A DNA stretch of 64,000 nt from positions 1,364,001-1,428,000 of the forward strand of contig NZ_CP035704.1 in NCBI RefSeq assembly GCF_004168365.1, written 5' to 3'. The stretch comes from Pseudolysobacter antarcticus (lineage in GTDB: Bacteria; Pseudomonadota; Gammaproteobacteria; Xanthomonadales; Rhodanobacteraceae). Each line of letters opens with the position of its first letter. The first letter of the stretch is position 1. The position numbers and the translations under genes were made by a program. Of the stretch, positions 10,396 through 19,551 are shown in pieces. The notes beneath the pieces were generated by a model. The model was not told the DNA's origin. It did no database searches and saw only the letters and a list, made by a program, of their open reading frames with translations.

Positions 10396-11904
10396 TCAGG
10401 CTGCAACCGCCTCGGCAATTTCGGCCATGCGTGGGCCGCTGATCAGAGCCTGACGAATACCGCCGACGATCAGATCGATCTCGGCGCTGGTGATGCCGAA
10501 ATGCGGCGTGAAGCGCAACGAATTGACACCGCCGTGGATCACGCCAAAACCGTGTTCGCGCAAGTACTCCTCGGTGCTGCCGGCGCCGTAGCATTTGTAC
10601 TGCGGCGCGAGCTCGCACGACAGCAGCAAACCGGTGCCTTGCACCTTGGTAATCAAGCCGCCGAGCTCATTCTTCAGCACATTGAGTTTCTCGACGAACT
10701 CGTGGCCGCGCTGCGTGATGTTGGCGCGCAATGCCGGCGTGAGCGTTTGCAAGGTAGCGCAGGCGACGTCCATCGCGCGCGGGTTGGTGGTCATGGTGTT
10801 GCCGTAAATGCCCTTGCGATACAGCTCGGCGGTGCGCGGCGTGACGGCCAGCACCGACAACGGATATTGCCCGGCGTTGAGTGCCTTGGAATAGGTTTCC
10901 ATATCGGGCGCATCGAATTTTTCGAAACCCGGATAATCGACAATCGACAGCACGCCATGTGCACGCAAACCGGCCTGGATCGAGTCAACCAGAAACAGGC
11001 TGCCATGCGCGCGCGTGAGTTCGCGTGCGGCGGCATAGAACTCCGGCGTGACCGCGCGGCCCGGATCGCCTTCGCCCATGACCGGTTCCAGAAACATCGC
11101 CTCGATGAACCAGCCATTTTTGTCGGCGTCGGCAAAGGCGGCGCGCAGTTGTTCGATATTGTACGGCTCGACGGTGATCAGCGAATCGTTGTTGCGATAG
11201 CTGCCGAGGTATTGCGCATAGGCCTTGCGGCTCGAATCGGAGTAGCGCGCCGGAGTTTCGGTGCGACCATGAAACGCGCCCTTGACCGCGAGCCGGCGCA
11301 CGATCTTGCCAGCGTGGCGCGCACCTGGATCGGTCATGAGTTTGACGTTGACGTCGACCAGTCGGCTAGCGAGCGTGACCGCTTCGGAGCCGGAATTCAG
11401 GCACAGAAATTTGCTGAACGGACTACCGCCGCGCGTGTGGCCGAGTTCGCGCTTGAGCGCTTCAGTAAAACGCAGATGCGTGACGCTCGGTGTCATGATG
11501 TTGGCCATCACGTGCGGCTGGCTCATCGCGTCCAGCACGGCTTGCGGCGCATGGCCGAATCCGAGCATGCCGTAGCCACCGGAATCATGCAGCACCGCGC
11601 CTTTCAGTGTGACCACCCACGGCCCGCGCGCGGCCAGCGCGACATATGGGTTGATCGCATCGTCGGGATAAAAATTGATGAAGTCGGCCTGGATGCGCAG
11701 CAGCTGATCCTGCTCGTCGAGCTTGAGCAGTTCCGGCATTTCGATGACGAGCTTTTGCTGCGCCGCGAACGCTTCCTCGATGGCCTGCACCAGTTCCGGA
11801 TACAGCCCGGCGAGACGTTCCACTGCCGCATCATCCAGACCGGTCGTGCGCACGGCACCGCCGCTGTTGCGCATTTGCTGAAGTTTCTGGATGAGTGCGT
11901 GCAT
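10396..11904 (-). CDS. Class III (PLP-dependent) aminotransferase
   Basis: 502 residues. Class III fold motifs are in order: NSGSEAV (about 170-176) for the cofactor phosphate, FHGRTE (about 211) stacking on the ring, VDSIQAGLRAHG (Asp307 to the pyridine nitrogen), and SKALNAGQYPLS with Lys340 as the Schiff-base lysine. The first 75 residues form an extra helical region absent from short relatives such as ornithine aminotransferase. This family covers amino donors such as ornithine, lysine, GABA and diamines; the sequence alone does not tell me the substrate. It is monocistronic, with its own terminator. Confidence 0.85.
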   Translation of the reverse strand: MHALIQKLQQMRNSGGAVRTTGLDDAAVERLAGLYPELVQAIEEAFAAQQKLVIEMPELLKLDEQDQLLRIQADFINFYPDDAINPYVALAARGPWVVTLKGAVLHDSGGYGMLGFGHAPQAVLDAMSQPHVMANIMTPSVTHLRFTEALKRELGHTRGGSPFSKFLCLNSGSEAVTLASRLVDVNVKLMTDPGARHAGKIVRRLAVKGAFHGRTETPARYSDSSRKAYAQYLGSYRNNDSLITVEPYNIEQLRAAFADADKNGWFIEAMFLEPVMGEGDPGRAVTPEFYAAARELTRAHGSLFLVDSIQAGLRAHGVLSIVDYPGFEKFDAPDMETYSKALNAGQYPLSVLAVTPRTAELYRKGIYGNTMTTNPRAMDVACATLQTLTPALRANITQRGHEFVEKLNVLKNELGGLITKVQGTGLLLSCELAPQYKCYGAGSTEEYLREHGFGVIHGGVNSLRFTPHFGITSAEIDLIVGGIRQALISGPRMAEIAEAVAA

Positions 11905-12107
11905 GTGGTTTCTCCGGATAGTGAAACAGCGCCGCGATCCAGCTGCAGCGCCATTTTAGTGTTGATTGGGCAGGCAAAAACATCCCGCAAGCCGCAAGGA
12001 TAACATGTGCCTATGGTCTGACGCAGGGGCCGCTTTATTGCCAGTGGATGGAACCACTTTGTTTTTCGTATGGCGCGAATACGGGCATCAGGCTGCGGCG
12101 AAACAGC

Positions 12108-12119
12108 TGACATCTGTCA
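12108..12119. promoter_or_regulatory. Candidate operator TGACA-TC-TGTCA upstream of the ABC cassette
   Basis: A perfect inverted repeat with 5-bp arms (TGACA 12108-12112, TGTCA 12115-12119) lies 78 bp before the ATG of the ABC ATPase gene. A second inverted repeat AGTCG/CGACT follows near 12127-12145. LuxR-type response regulators often bind such short palindromes, and one is encoded at the end of this cassette. Binding is inferred only. Confidence 0.4.
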
Positions 12120-12197
12120 TGCGCAAGTCGTGATGCGCGCGACTGTGATCGATGCCGACTGTTGCTTAATCTGAGCGCCAGTCAACGGAGGTCTGCG

Positions 12198-13094
12198 ATG
12201 AATAGATCCACTGAAACGATTGCCAGTTTGCGCGACGCCAGCAAACGCTATGGCAAGCAGCTCGCGCTGGATCAGGTCAATCTCGAATTGCGTCGTGGCG
12301 AAGTGCTGGCGTTGCTCGGTCCGAATGGCGCCGGCAAGACTACCGCTATTGCGCTGATGCTTGGCATTGCGCGTCCTGACAAAGGCGAGGCCACATTGTT
12401 CGGCGCCGCACCGGGCAGCCTTGATGCACGTCGACGCATTGGTGTGATGCTGCAGACTGATGGCGTTCCGGGCACCTTGAATGTGCTCGAACTGATCACG
12501 CTGTTTCGCAGCTATTATCCGCGGCCGCGCAGCGTCGCCGATATCGTTGCGCTGGCCGGTGTTGGCAGCTTGCTCAAGCATCGTTACGTGAGCTTGTCCG
12601 GTGGTCAGCAGCGACGCGTGCAATTTGCCTTGGCGATCGTTGGCAATCCGCAGGCACTGTTCCTCGACGAGCCGACTACCGGCCTGGATATCGAAGCGCG
12701 CGAAACCTTGTGGGCGACGATTCGGCAACTCGTCGGCGAAGGTTGTGCGTTGTTGCTGACCACGCATTATCTCGAAGAAGCCGAAGCGCTGGCGGATCGT
12801 GTCAGCGTGCTAGCGCATGGTCGCGTGATTGCCGATGGCAGTCTTGAGGAGATTCGCGCACGCGTCAGCGGCAAGCAGATTCGTTGCATATCTACCTTGT
12901 CCGAAACCTTGGTAGCGGGCTGGAGCGACGTGCGCGAAGTTCGCCGCAAAGGCGAGTGGCTGGAGATCACCACAGCGCAGCCCGAGCCGGTATTGCGCCA
13001 GCTGTTGTTCGAAGATACCCAGGTGCGCGAACTCGAAGTTCGCCGCGCCGGCCTGGCCGAAGCGTTTGTCGAAATCACCAAGGAGGCAGCGTGA
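12198..13094 (+). CDS. ABC transporter ATP-binding protein
   Basis: 298 residues from the ATG at 12198, which is preceded by GGAGG (12187-12191). It is a single ABC domain: Walker A LGPNGAGKTTAI (about residues 41-52), signature LSGGQQRRVQFAL, Walker B ALFLDEPTTGLD, and H-loop LLTTHYLEEAEAL. An accessory tail of about 70 residues follows, as in drug-export and ABC-2 type ATPases. Its stop overlaps the start of the permease gene (GTGATG). With the permease it should form an ABC-2 type exporter in the inner membrane; the cargo is unknown. Confidence 0.92.
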   Translation: MNRSTETIASLRDASKRYGKQLALDQVNLELRRGEVLALLGPNGAGKTTAIALMLGIARPDKGEATLFGAAPGSLDARRRIGVMLQTDGVPGTLNVLELITLFRSYYPRPRSVADIVALAGVGSLLKHRYVSLSGGQQRRVQFALAIVGNPQALFLDEPTTGLDIEARETLWATIRQLVGEGCALLLTTHYLEEAEALADRVSVLAHGRVIADGSLEEIRARVSGKQIRCISTLSETLVAGWSDVREVRRKGEWLEITTAQPEPVLRQLLFEDTQVRELEVRRAGLAEAFVEITKEAA

Positions 13095-13867
13095 TGAATA
13101 CTAGTCTGACTTTTCCGCGCGGCGCACTGATCGCAAGTTATGCATTAGAAGTGCGCTACGAATTCATACGGCTGTTGCGCACGCCGAGTTTCGCGGTGCC
13201 GACGCTGTTGTTCCCGGCTATGTTTTATGTGCTGTTCGGCGTGCTCATGGGCGGGCATTCCAGCGGCGATAATCCGATGGCACACTACCTGCTCGCGACG
13301 TATTGCGTGTTCGGCGTGATGGCGCCAGGTTTGTTCGGATTCGGCATCACCGTGGCGACGGAACGCGAGCGCGGCTGGCTTGCACTCAAACGTGTTGCGC
13401 CGATGCCGGCAGGCGCGTACCTCGGCGCAAAAATGCTCATGGCGATGTTGTTTGCTTTCCTGATCTTTGTGACGTTGGCGATCCTCAGCAGCAGTCTCGG
13501 CGGCGTGCGTTTATTGCCGATGCAGTGGCTGGGCCTGATGTTGCTCGCGGTGTTCGGCGTATTGCCGTTCTGCGCGCTGGGTCTGGTGGTTGGCAGTTAC
13601 GCCAGTGCGCAAGCCGCGCCCGCGATCATCAATCTGATCTATCTGCCGATGGCGTTTCTATCGGGATTGTGGATGCCGCTGCGCATGCTGCCGAACCTGG
13701 TCGCGCAGATCGCGCCGCTGTGGCCGCCGTATCATTTGTCGCAACTCACCCTGAGCGTGATCGGGCAGGGCAGCGACGGTTTTCAGGCGATGCACGGTGC
13801 CGTGCTTGTCGTCATGACCGTGACCCTGTTCGTTATCGCCCAACGGCGTTTGCAGCGCGCGGGATGA
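13094..13867 (+). CDS. ABC-2 type transporter permease
   Basis: 257 residues from the ATG at 13094, which overlaps the ATPase stop codon. It has about six membrane helices (near residues 30-50, 62-85, 110-135, 145-170, 178-200 and 230-250), the ABC-2 pattern. The conserved segment ERERGWLALKRVAPMP and the late IINLIYLPMAFLSGLWMPL are typical of small ABC-2 permeases of DrrB or YadH type. The N-terminus is cytoplasmic by the positive-inside rule. It functions with the ATPase just upstream. Confidence 0.92.
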   Translation: MNTSLTFPRGALIASYALEVRYEFIRLLRTPSFAVPTLLFPAMFYVLFGVLMGGHSSGDNPMAHYLLATYCVFGVMAPGLFGFGITVATERERGWLALKRVAPMPAGAYLGAKMLMAMLFAFLIFVTLAILSSSLGGVRLLPMQWLGLMLLAVFGVLPFCALGLVVGSYASAQAAPAIINLIYLPMAFLSGLWMPLRMLPNLVAQIAPLWPPYHLSQLTLSVIGQGSDGFQAMHGAVLVVMTVTLFVIAQRRLQRAG

Positions 13868-13920
13868 GTGAGTTGCAGTGTTGTGTTGATCGGTTATCGA
13901 TAAATGTTGGAGAAAAGAAT

Positions 13921-14139
13921 ATGTCATACCATCTGAAATTCCGCTTCGTGCTTGCCGTGTTGATGGGCATTGGATTTGCCGCGATGACGCCATGGATGCC
14001 GCACTCAACCGCGATGAAACATAGCCATACGCAAGTTGCTATCGCCGCAAATTTTTTCGTGTCCAAAATGAGCGGATTTGACGGCATCAAGAACGATGCT
14101 TTGGTCGGCACCGACACCATTGTTGCGCGCAGTCGCTAG
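13921..14139 (+). CDS. Small secreted protein of unknown function
   Basis: 72 residues, preceded by GGAGAAAAG a few bases before the ATG. A short basic start and a hydrophobic stretch (LAVLMGIGFAAMTPW) make a signal peptide or membrane anchor; the rest (about 40 residues) is polar and contains no cysteine. No family is recognised. It lies between an ABC-2 exporter and a two-component system in the same direction, so it might be a sensed or exported peptide, or a periplasmic helper. That role is inference from context. Confidence 0.6.
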   Translation: MSYHLKFRFVLAVLMGIGFAAMTPWMPHSTAMKHSHTQVAIAANFFVSKMSGFDGIKNDALVGTDTIVARSR

Positions 14140-14180
14140 ATCGATAATTCTGTTTGTGTGACGCCACGGAGTCTGGATAA

Positions 14181-15368
14181 ATGTTCATTATTTTCGAACC
14201 CACCGAAAATTCATTGATCTGCAGCCGTGAAGCCTATGGCGTAAATCAGCATGGTGATACGCGCTGGTTGCCGATCATGATGTTGATCTGGTCTTTCTGG
14301 ATTTTCGCCACGCCGCTGGTCACGCCCGGCGATGTATTCCCGCACTGGTTGTGGCCGACCATCGCCAGTTTTTTTGCTTTTTTGTGGCTGTATTTTCGTG
14401 CGTATTATCGTGATCGCAGCCAGTTGCTGTGGCATACGCTGGGCATTGCGGCACTGGGTTTGCTGATCACGCCGTTCAATCCCGGCGCGAATGGTTACAT
14501 CATTTATGCGTGTGCATTTCTGGCGTTTTGTGGTCGCACTCGTTTTGCGCTGCAGTGCATGTCCGGCCTGCTGCTGGCCTACAGTGCGGAATGGTCGCTG
14601 CTCGGATTCCCGCTAGTCTTTTTACTGAATACCGCCGTGCTCGGCATCGTGGTATGCGTCATGAACATCATGCTCGCGCGCAAGCATCAGCGTGATGCCG
14701 AACTCAAGCTCAGTCATGACGAAGTACGCCGTCTCGCCGCACTTGCCGAACGTGAGCGCATCGGGCGTGATCTGCACGATCTGCTCGGTCACACGTTATC
14801 GCTGATCACGCTGAAATCCGAGCTTGCCAATCGCTTGTGGGAGCGCGATCTGACTGCCGCGCGGCGCGAAGTGATCGATGTCGAAAGAGTCGCGCGCGAT
14901 GCCTTGGCGCAGGTGCGTCGTGCCATCACCGGCATTCGCGCCGCCGGCCTCGTGCCTGAAGTCGCCGCGGCCAAACTCATGCTCGAATCGAGCAATGTGC
15001 ATTTCGATTACCATCTCGTCGACTGCGCGTTACCCGCCGAAATCGAAACTGTATTGGCGATGGCCGCACGCGAGGCCGTGACGAATATCCAGCGTCACTC
15101 ACGCGCCACGCAAGCGCGACTGCTGCTGGCTATCAATTCCGGCACGATAGAGTTGTCGATCAGCGATAACGGCCGCGGCGGCGCGATCGTTCCCGGCAAC
15201 GGACTGGCCGGAATGCGCGAGCGTCTCGGCCTGATCGGCGCGAGTCTGAGCATCGAATCCTCGCGTGCGACCGGCACCACCTTGTGCGTGCGTCTGCCGT
15301 TGCCGCCGCCACCGCATACATCGATGGCGCAACACGGCTCACCCGTGATGACGCAAAGCGCGGCGTGA
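14181..15368 (+). CDS. Sensor histidine kinase, DesK/LiaS-like
   Basis: 395 residues with GGAG upstream. The N-terminal half has five or six membrane helices (about residues 30-165) and almost no extracytoplasmic loop. HisKA_3 follows with RERIGRDLHDLLGHTLSLI (phospho-acceptor His199). The HATPase domain has the N box AAREAVTNIQRHS and G1 box ISDNGRGG, then GNGLAGMRERLGLIGA. Kinases of this layout sense membrane state or envelope stress, or the adjacent transporter. It should phosphorylate the regulator downstream. The tail after residue 375 is proline-rich and unconserved. Confidence 0.92.
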   Translation: MFIIFEPTENSLICSREAYGVNQHGDTRWLPIMMLIWSFWIFATPLVTPGDVFPHWLWPTIASFFAFLWLYFRAYYRDRSQLLWHTLGIAALGLLITPFNPGANGYIIYACAFLAFCGRTRFALQCMSGLLLAYSAEWSLLGFPLVFLLNTAVLGIVVCVMNIMLARKHQRDAELKLSHDEVRRLAALAERERIGRDLHDLLGHTLSLITLKSELANRLWERDLTAARREVIDVERVARDALAQVRRAITGIRAAGLVPEVAAAKLMLESSNVHFDYHLVDCALPAEIETVLAMAAREAVTNIQRHSRATQARLLLAINSGTIELSISDNGRGGAIVPGNGLAGMRERLGLIGASLSIESSRATGTTLCVRLPLPPPPHTSMAQHGSPVMTQSAA

Positions 15369-15444
15369 GATCGTCGCGAACGTTGAGTCCGCATGCGACG
15401 CTTGTTAGTGTGCGTGACATGAAAAATCGCAAAGCGAAATTCCG

Positions 15445-16047
15445 ATGATCCGCGTCATCCTCGCAGAAGATCAGGCAATGGTGCGCGGCGCGTTGTCGGC
15501 ACTGCTCAAACTCGAATCCGATCTCGACGTGATCGGCTGCGCCGCCGATGGTGAAGAAGCGTGGACTCTGGCGGCGCGCGAACTGCCAGACGTCGTTGTC
15601 ACCGATATCGAAATGCCACGCCTTACCGGCCTCGAACTCGCGCAACGCATCCGCGATCGTGGCCTCGCCTGCAAGGTCGTGATCCTGACGACGTTCGCGC
15701 GTCCTGGTTATTTGCGTCGTGCGCTCGAAGCCGGCGTGTCGGGTTATTTGCTGAAAGATGCGCCGGCCGACCAGCTCGCCGAAGCACTGCGCAAAGTACA
15801 TCGCGGCGGTCGCGCGATCGACCCACAACTCGCGCTCGAAGCGTGGTCCGGCGACGATCCGCTCAACGATCGCGAACGTCAGGTCCTGCGCTTCGCTGGT
15901 GAAGGCATGGTCGCCGCCGACATTGCCGAACAACTGCATCTGTCGCAAGGCACGGTGCGCAATTATTTGTCCGAAGCGATCGGCAAGCTCGGAGTATCGA
16001 ATCGCATAGAGGCGTATCGTCTGGCGCGACAGAAAGGCTGGCTGTAG
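15445..16047 (+). CDS. LuxR/NarL-family response regulator, DesR-like
   Basis: 200 residues. The receiver domain has the acidic pair ED (residues 8-9), phospho-acceptor Asp54 in VTDIEMPRL, the conserved T in VILTTFA, and K in YLLKDAP. A LuxR-type helix-turn-helix at about 135-195 reads LNDRERQVLRFAGEG, IAEQLHLSQGTVRNYLSEAI and KLGVSNRIEA. It is the partner of the kinase just upstream. A palindrome ahead of the ABC genes (12108-12119) is a candidate target. Kinase, regulator and exporter share one direction, which fits control of the exporter. Confidence 0.92.
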   Translation: MIRVILAEDQAMVRGALSALLKLESDLDVIGCAADGEEAWTLAARELPDVVVTDIEMPRLTGLELAQRIRDRGLACKVVILTTFARPGYLRRALEAGVSGYLLKDAPADQLAEALRKVHRGGRAIDPQLALEAWSGDDPLNDRERQVLRFAGEGMVAADIAEQLHLSQGTVRNYLSEAIGKLGVSNRIEAYRLARQKGWL

Positions 16048-16137
16048 CGCAACGACATGTCTGCTGCGGCTGCGCAGCAACGTAAATTTTGTGGAGGAAT
16101 CGGCGATAATCGCGAACCGCCATCGATCGCGCTCACC

Positions 16138-17178
16138 GTGAAAAAATCCGATTTCCATTTTGATCTGCCGCCCGAGCTGATCGCGCAAACGCCGTTGCCG
16201 CAACGCTCGGCGAGTCGTTTGCTGTGCGTTGATGTCCCGAAAGAAGAATTTACCGATCGCGCTTTTGGCGATCTCACGACGCTGCTGCGCCCCGGCGATC
16301 TGCTGGTGTTCAACGATACGCGCGTGCTGCCGGCGCGATTGTTCGGACGCAAGCAAAGCGGCGGGCGCGTGGAGATTTTGATCGAACGTGTGCTCGGCGG
16401 GAATCAGGCGCGTGCGCAACTTGGCGTGAGCAAGAAACCGAAACCCGATAGCGTGTTTCTGCTCGACGATGGCACGCCAGTGCGCGTGCTCGGCCGCGAC
16501 GGCGAATTTTTTGTGCTGCAATTTGAAGGTGATGAGGCGCTAGAAACGCTGCTCGCACGCGTTGGCCGCATGCCGCTGCCACCGTACATCGAACGCGAGG
16601 CGGACAACGCCGATCTCGAACGCTACCAGACCGTGTTCGCACGCGAAGTCGGTGCGGTTGCGGCGCCGACCGCGGGGCTACATTTTGATCAAGCCTTGCT
16701 CGATGCCTTGAGTGCGCGCGGTGTGGATTTCGGTTATGTCACGCTGCATGTCGGCGCCGGTACGTTCCAGCCGATGCGCGCCGAGCGGCTGCAGGATCAC
16801 GTGATGCATCGCGAATGGCTGAATGTCGGCGCGGCCTTGTGCGCAAAAATTGCGCAGACGCGCGCCGCGGGTGGCCGCGTGATTGCGGTCGGTACGACCG
16901 TGGTGCGTGCGCTCGAATCGGCGTCGCGCGATGGCACGGTTTTACCCTTCGCCGGCGAGACACAGATTTTCATTTTCCCGGGTTATCGCTTCAGCAGTAT
17001 CGATGCGCTGATCACGAATTTCCATCTGCCCGAATCAACCCTGCTGATGCTGGTGTCGGCGTATGCCGGGCGCGATCTCATGCTTGCCGCGTACAAGCAT
17101 GCGGTCGAGCAGCGTTATCGGTTTTTCTCTTACGGCGATGCGATGTTGATCTTGCCGGCGCAGAAAGCGGTGGCCTGA
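16138..17178 (+). CDS. queA: S-adenosylmethionine:tRNA ribosyltransferase-isomerase
   Basis: 346 residues from the GTG at 16138, picked because the family starts at (M)[16 protein letters not shown]; an ATG further upstream (16057) would add an unconserved 27-residue leader. QueA transfers and rearranges the ribose of SAM to make epoxyqueuosine in the tRNA wobble position. Conserved segments are [45 protein letters not shown] and [17 protein letters not shown]-like (here SAY). It belongs to the queuosine set with tgt, normally adjacent, but here separated by a toxin-antitoxin pair. Confidence 0.95.
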   Translation: MKKSDFHFDLPPELIAQTPLPQRSASRLLCVDVPKEEFTDRAFGDLTTLLRPGDLLVFNDTRVLPARLFGRKQSGGRVEILIERVLGGNQARAQLGVSKKPKPDSVFLLDDGTPVRVLGRDGEFFVLQFEGDEALETLLARVGRMPLPPYIEREADNADLERYQTVFAREVGAVAAPTAGLHFDQALLDALSARGVDFGYVTLHVGAGTFQPMRAERLQDHVMHREWLNVGAALCAKIAQTRAAGGRVIAVGTTVVRALESASRDGTVLPFAGETQIFIFPGYRFSSIDALITNFHLPESTLLMLVSAYAGRDLMLAAYKHAVEQRYRFFSYGDAMLILPAQKAVA

Positions 17179-17275
17179 GAGTTTGCGTGCGCGATAGCGA
17201 GATTCGACTGCCAAAGTTGCAATACGTTTAGCCATGCGCGATCATGCATCGCAATTGCAACGCATCGGAAAGCTC

Positions 17276-17539
17276 ATGAAAACTGCCACATTTCCGTCAT
17301 TGCGCGTCGATGCGGCTTTGCGCCAAGCGGCGGAAGAAGTTTTGCTGGAAGGCGAAACTCTTTCGAGCTTTGTCGAGCAATCCGTGCGCGCGAATATCGA
17401 ACGTCGCCAGTGGCAGGATGAGTTTGTGGCGCGTGGCCTTGCATCGCGCGACAAGGCGCGGCGCACGGGGTTGTATGTTTCATCTGCTACGGTGCTGAAA
17501 GGTCTGGCATCGAGATTGACCAAAGCCAAGTCGAAATAA
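17276..17539 (+). CDS. Putative antitoxin (RelB or YlcI/YnfO-like)
   Basis: 87 residues from the ATG at 17276; an upstream in-frame ATG at 17234 is less likely. The N-terminal part reads like a ribbon-helix-helix protein: FPSLRVDAALRQAAEEVL, then EGETLSSFVEQSVRANIERR. The C-terminal half is basic and probably disordered, which fits binding to a toxin. Its stop is five bases before the next gene, which encodes a ParE/RelE-like protein. The pair is inserted between queA and tgt. Confidence 0.75.
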   Translation: MKTATFPSLRVDAALRQAAEEVLLEGETLSSFVEQSVRANIERRQWQDEFVARGLASRDKARRTGLYVSSATVLKGLASRLTKAKSK

Positions 17540-17544
17540 TCGGC

Positions 17545-17853
17545 ATGTCTTTTCGGGTTCGTTTCACGGCGGACGCGCAGGCCGATCTGGCGCGGCTTTA
17601 CGACTTTATCCTGCAGCGCGACGATGGCGATTGGTCTATTGCGGATGCGGCTCTCACAGCGGTCGGTCATGGCATCGGTCTGCTCGAAAACTCGCCATTC
17701 AGTTGTCGCAAGGCCACGCTCGAAAATTCATTCCTGCGCGAGTTGGTGATTGCATTCGGCGCCTCTGGTTATGTCGCGCTGTTTGAAATTGAAGATGCCA
17801 AAACCGTTACCGTACTAGCCGTACGTCATCAGCGCGAAGACGATTATTATTGA
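17545..17853 (+). CDS. ParE/RelE-family toxin
   Basis: 102 residues. The family pattern is visible: FRVRFTADAQADLARLYDFI at the start, then helices, FLRELVIAFGASGYVALFEI in the middle and VTVLAVRHQREDDYY at the end (the RHQRE with basic residues is typical of ParE). ParE toxins inhibit DNA gyrase and RelE toxins cleave mRNA; the sequence favours ParE. The antitoxin gene lies immediately upstream with a 5-base gap, the normal order for type II systems. Confidence 0.82.
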   Translation: MSFRVRFTADAQADLARLYDFILQRDDGDWSIADAALTAVGHGIGLLENSPFSCRKATLENSFLRELVIAFGASGYVALFEIEDAKTVTVLAVRHQREDDYY

Positions 17854-17912
17854 TCATGCACACGATCAAAACGCGTGCTGAAACAACTCTATCCAACCCG
17901 GAAACACGTTAA

Positions 17913-19031
<1,119 letters not shown>

Positions 19032-19142
19032 CGCTGCGCCTGACTCGCACTTCGGCGCCTTGCCATGCCATAATCCGGCCCCTTTTGCTGTACGCCGCCA
19101 ACCATAGGGGATGGTGCGCGCCAGAACCTTATCGAGAGCCTT

Positions 19143-19472
19143 ATGGATTTTCTGATTTCCAATGCGTATGCCCAGGCAGCGGGCGGCGCGGCCACAAATC
19201 CACTGCTTCAATTTGCCCCGCTGGTTATTCTTTTCGGCATCTTTTATTTCATGCTGATCCGCCCGCAGATGAAGCGCGCCAAGGAACAACGCACTATGGT
19301 CGCGGCGTTGGCCAAGGGCGATGAAGTGATCACGACGGGCGGCCTGCTGGGGCGCATCGACGACATCAGCGAATCGTTTATCACGCTCGAAGTGGCGCCG
19401 AATGTGAAGTTGAAATTGCAGAAAGGCGCGGTCACTACGGTGTTGCCCAAGGGCACGCTGAAATCCGCCTGA
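19143..19472 (+). CDS. yajC: Preprotein translocase subunit YajC
   Basis: 109 residues. A single membrane helix at about 22-42 (LLQFAPLVILFGIFYFMLI) is followed by RPQMKRAKEQRTMVAAL and GDEVITTGGLLGRIDDI, the YajC signature. It is an accessory inner-membrane part of the SecDF-YajC complex that helps protein export. It sits between tgt and secD, as in most proteobacteria. Confidence 0.95.
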   Translation: MDFLISNAYAQAAGGAATNPLLQFAPLVILFGIFYFMLIRPQMKRAKEQRTMVAALAKGDEVITTGGLLGRIDDISESFITLEVAPNVKLKLQKGAVTTVLPKGTLKSA

Positions 19473-19551
19473 GTTTGTCGGCGAGGCCTGAAACGCATTG
19501 ATCTAACTGCTGCGGTTGTCCGCGGCGCGAGCATAGAACTGGATTTTTCGT

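Noticed and set aside
10501-12003. Plus-strand open frame of 500 codons opposite the aminotransferase
   Set aside because: Antisense shadow. The aminotransferase has all its motifs and its own terminator; the antisense frame has none.
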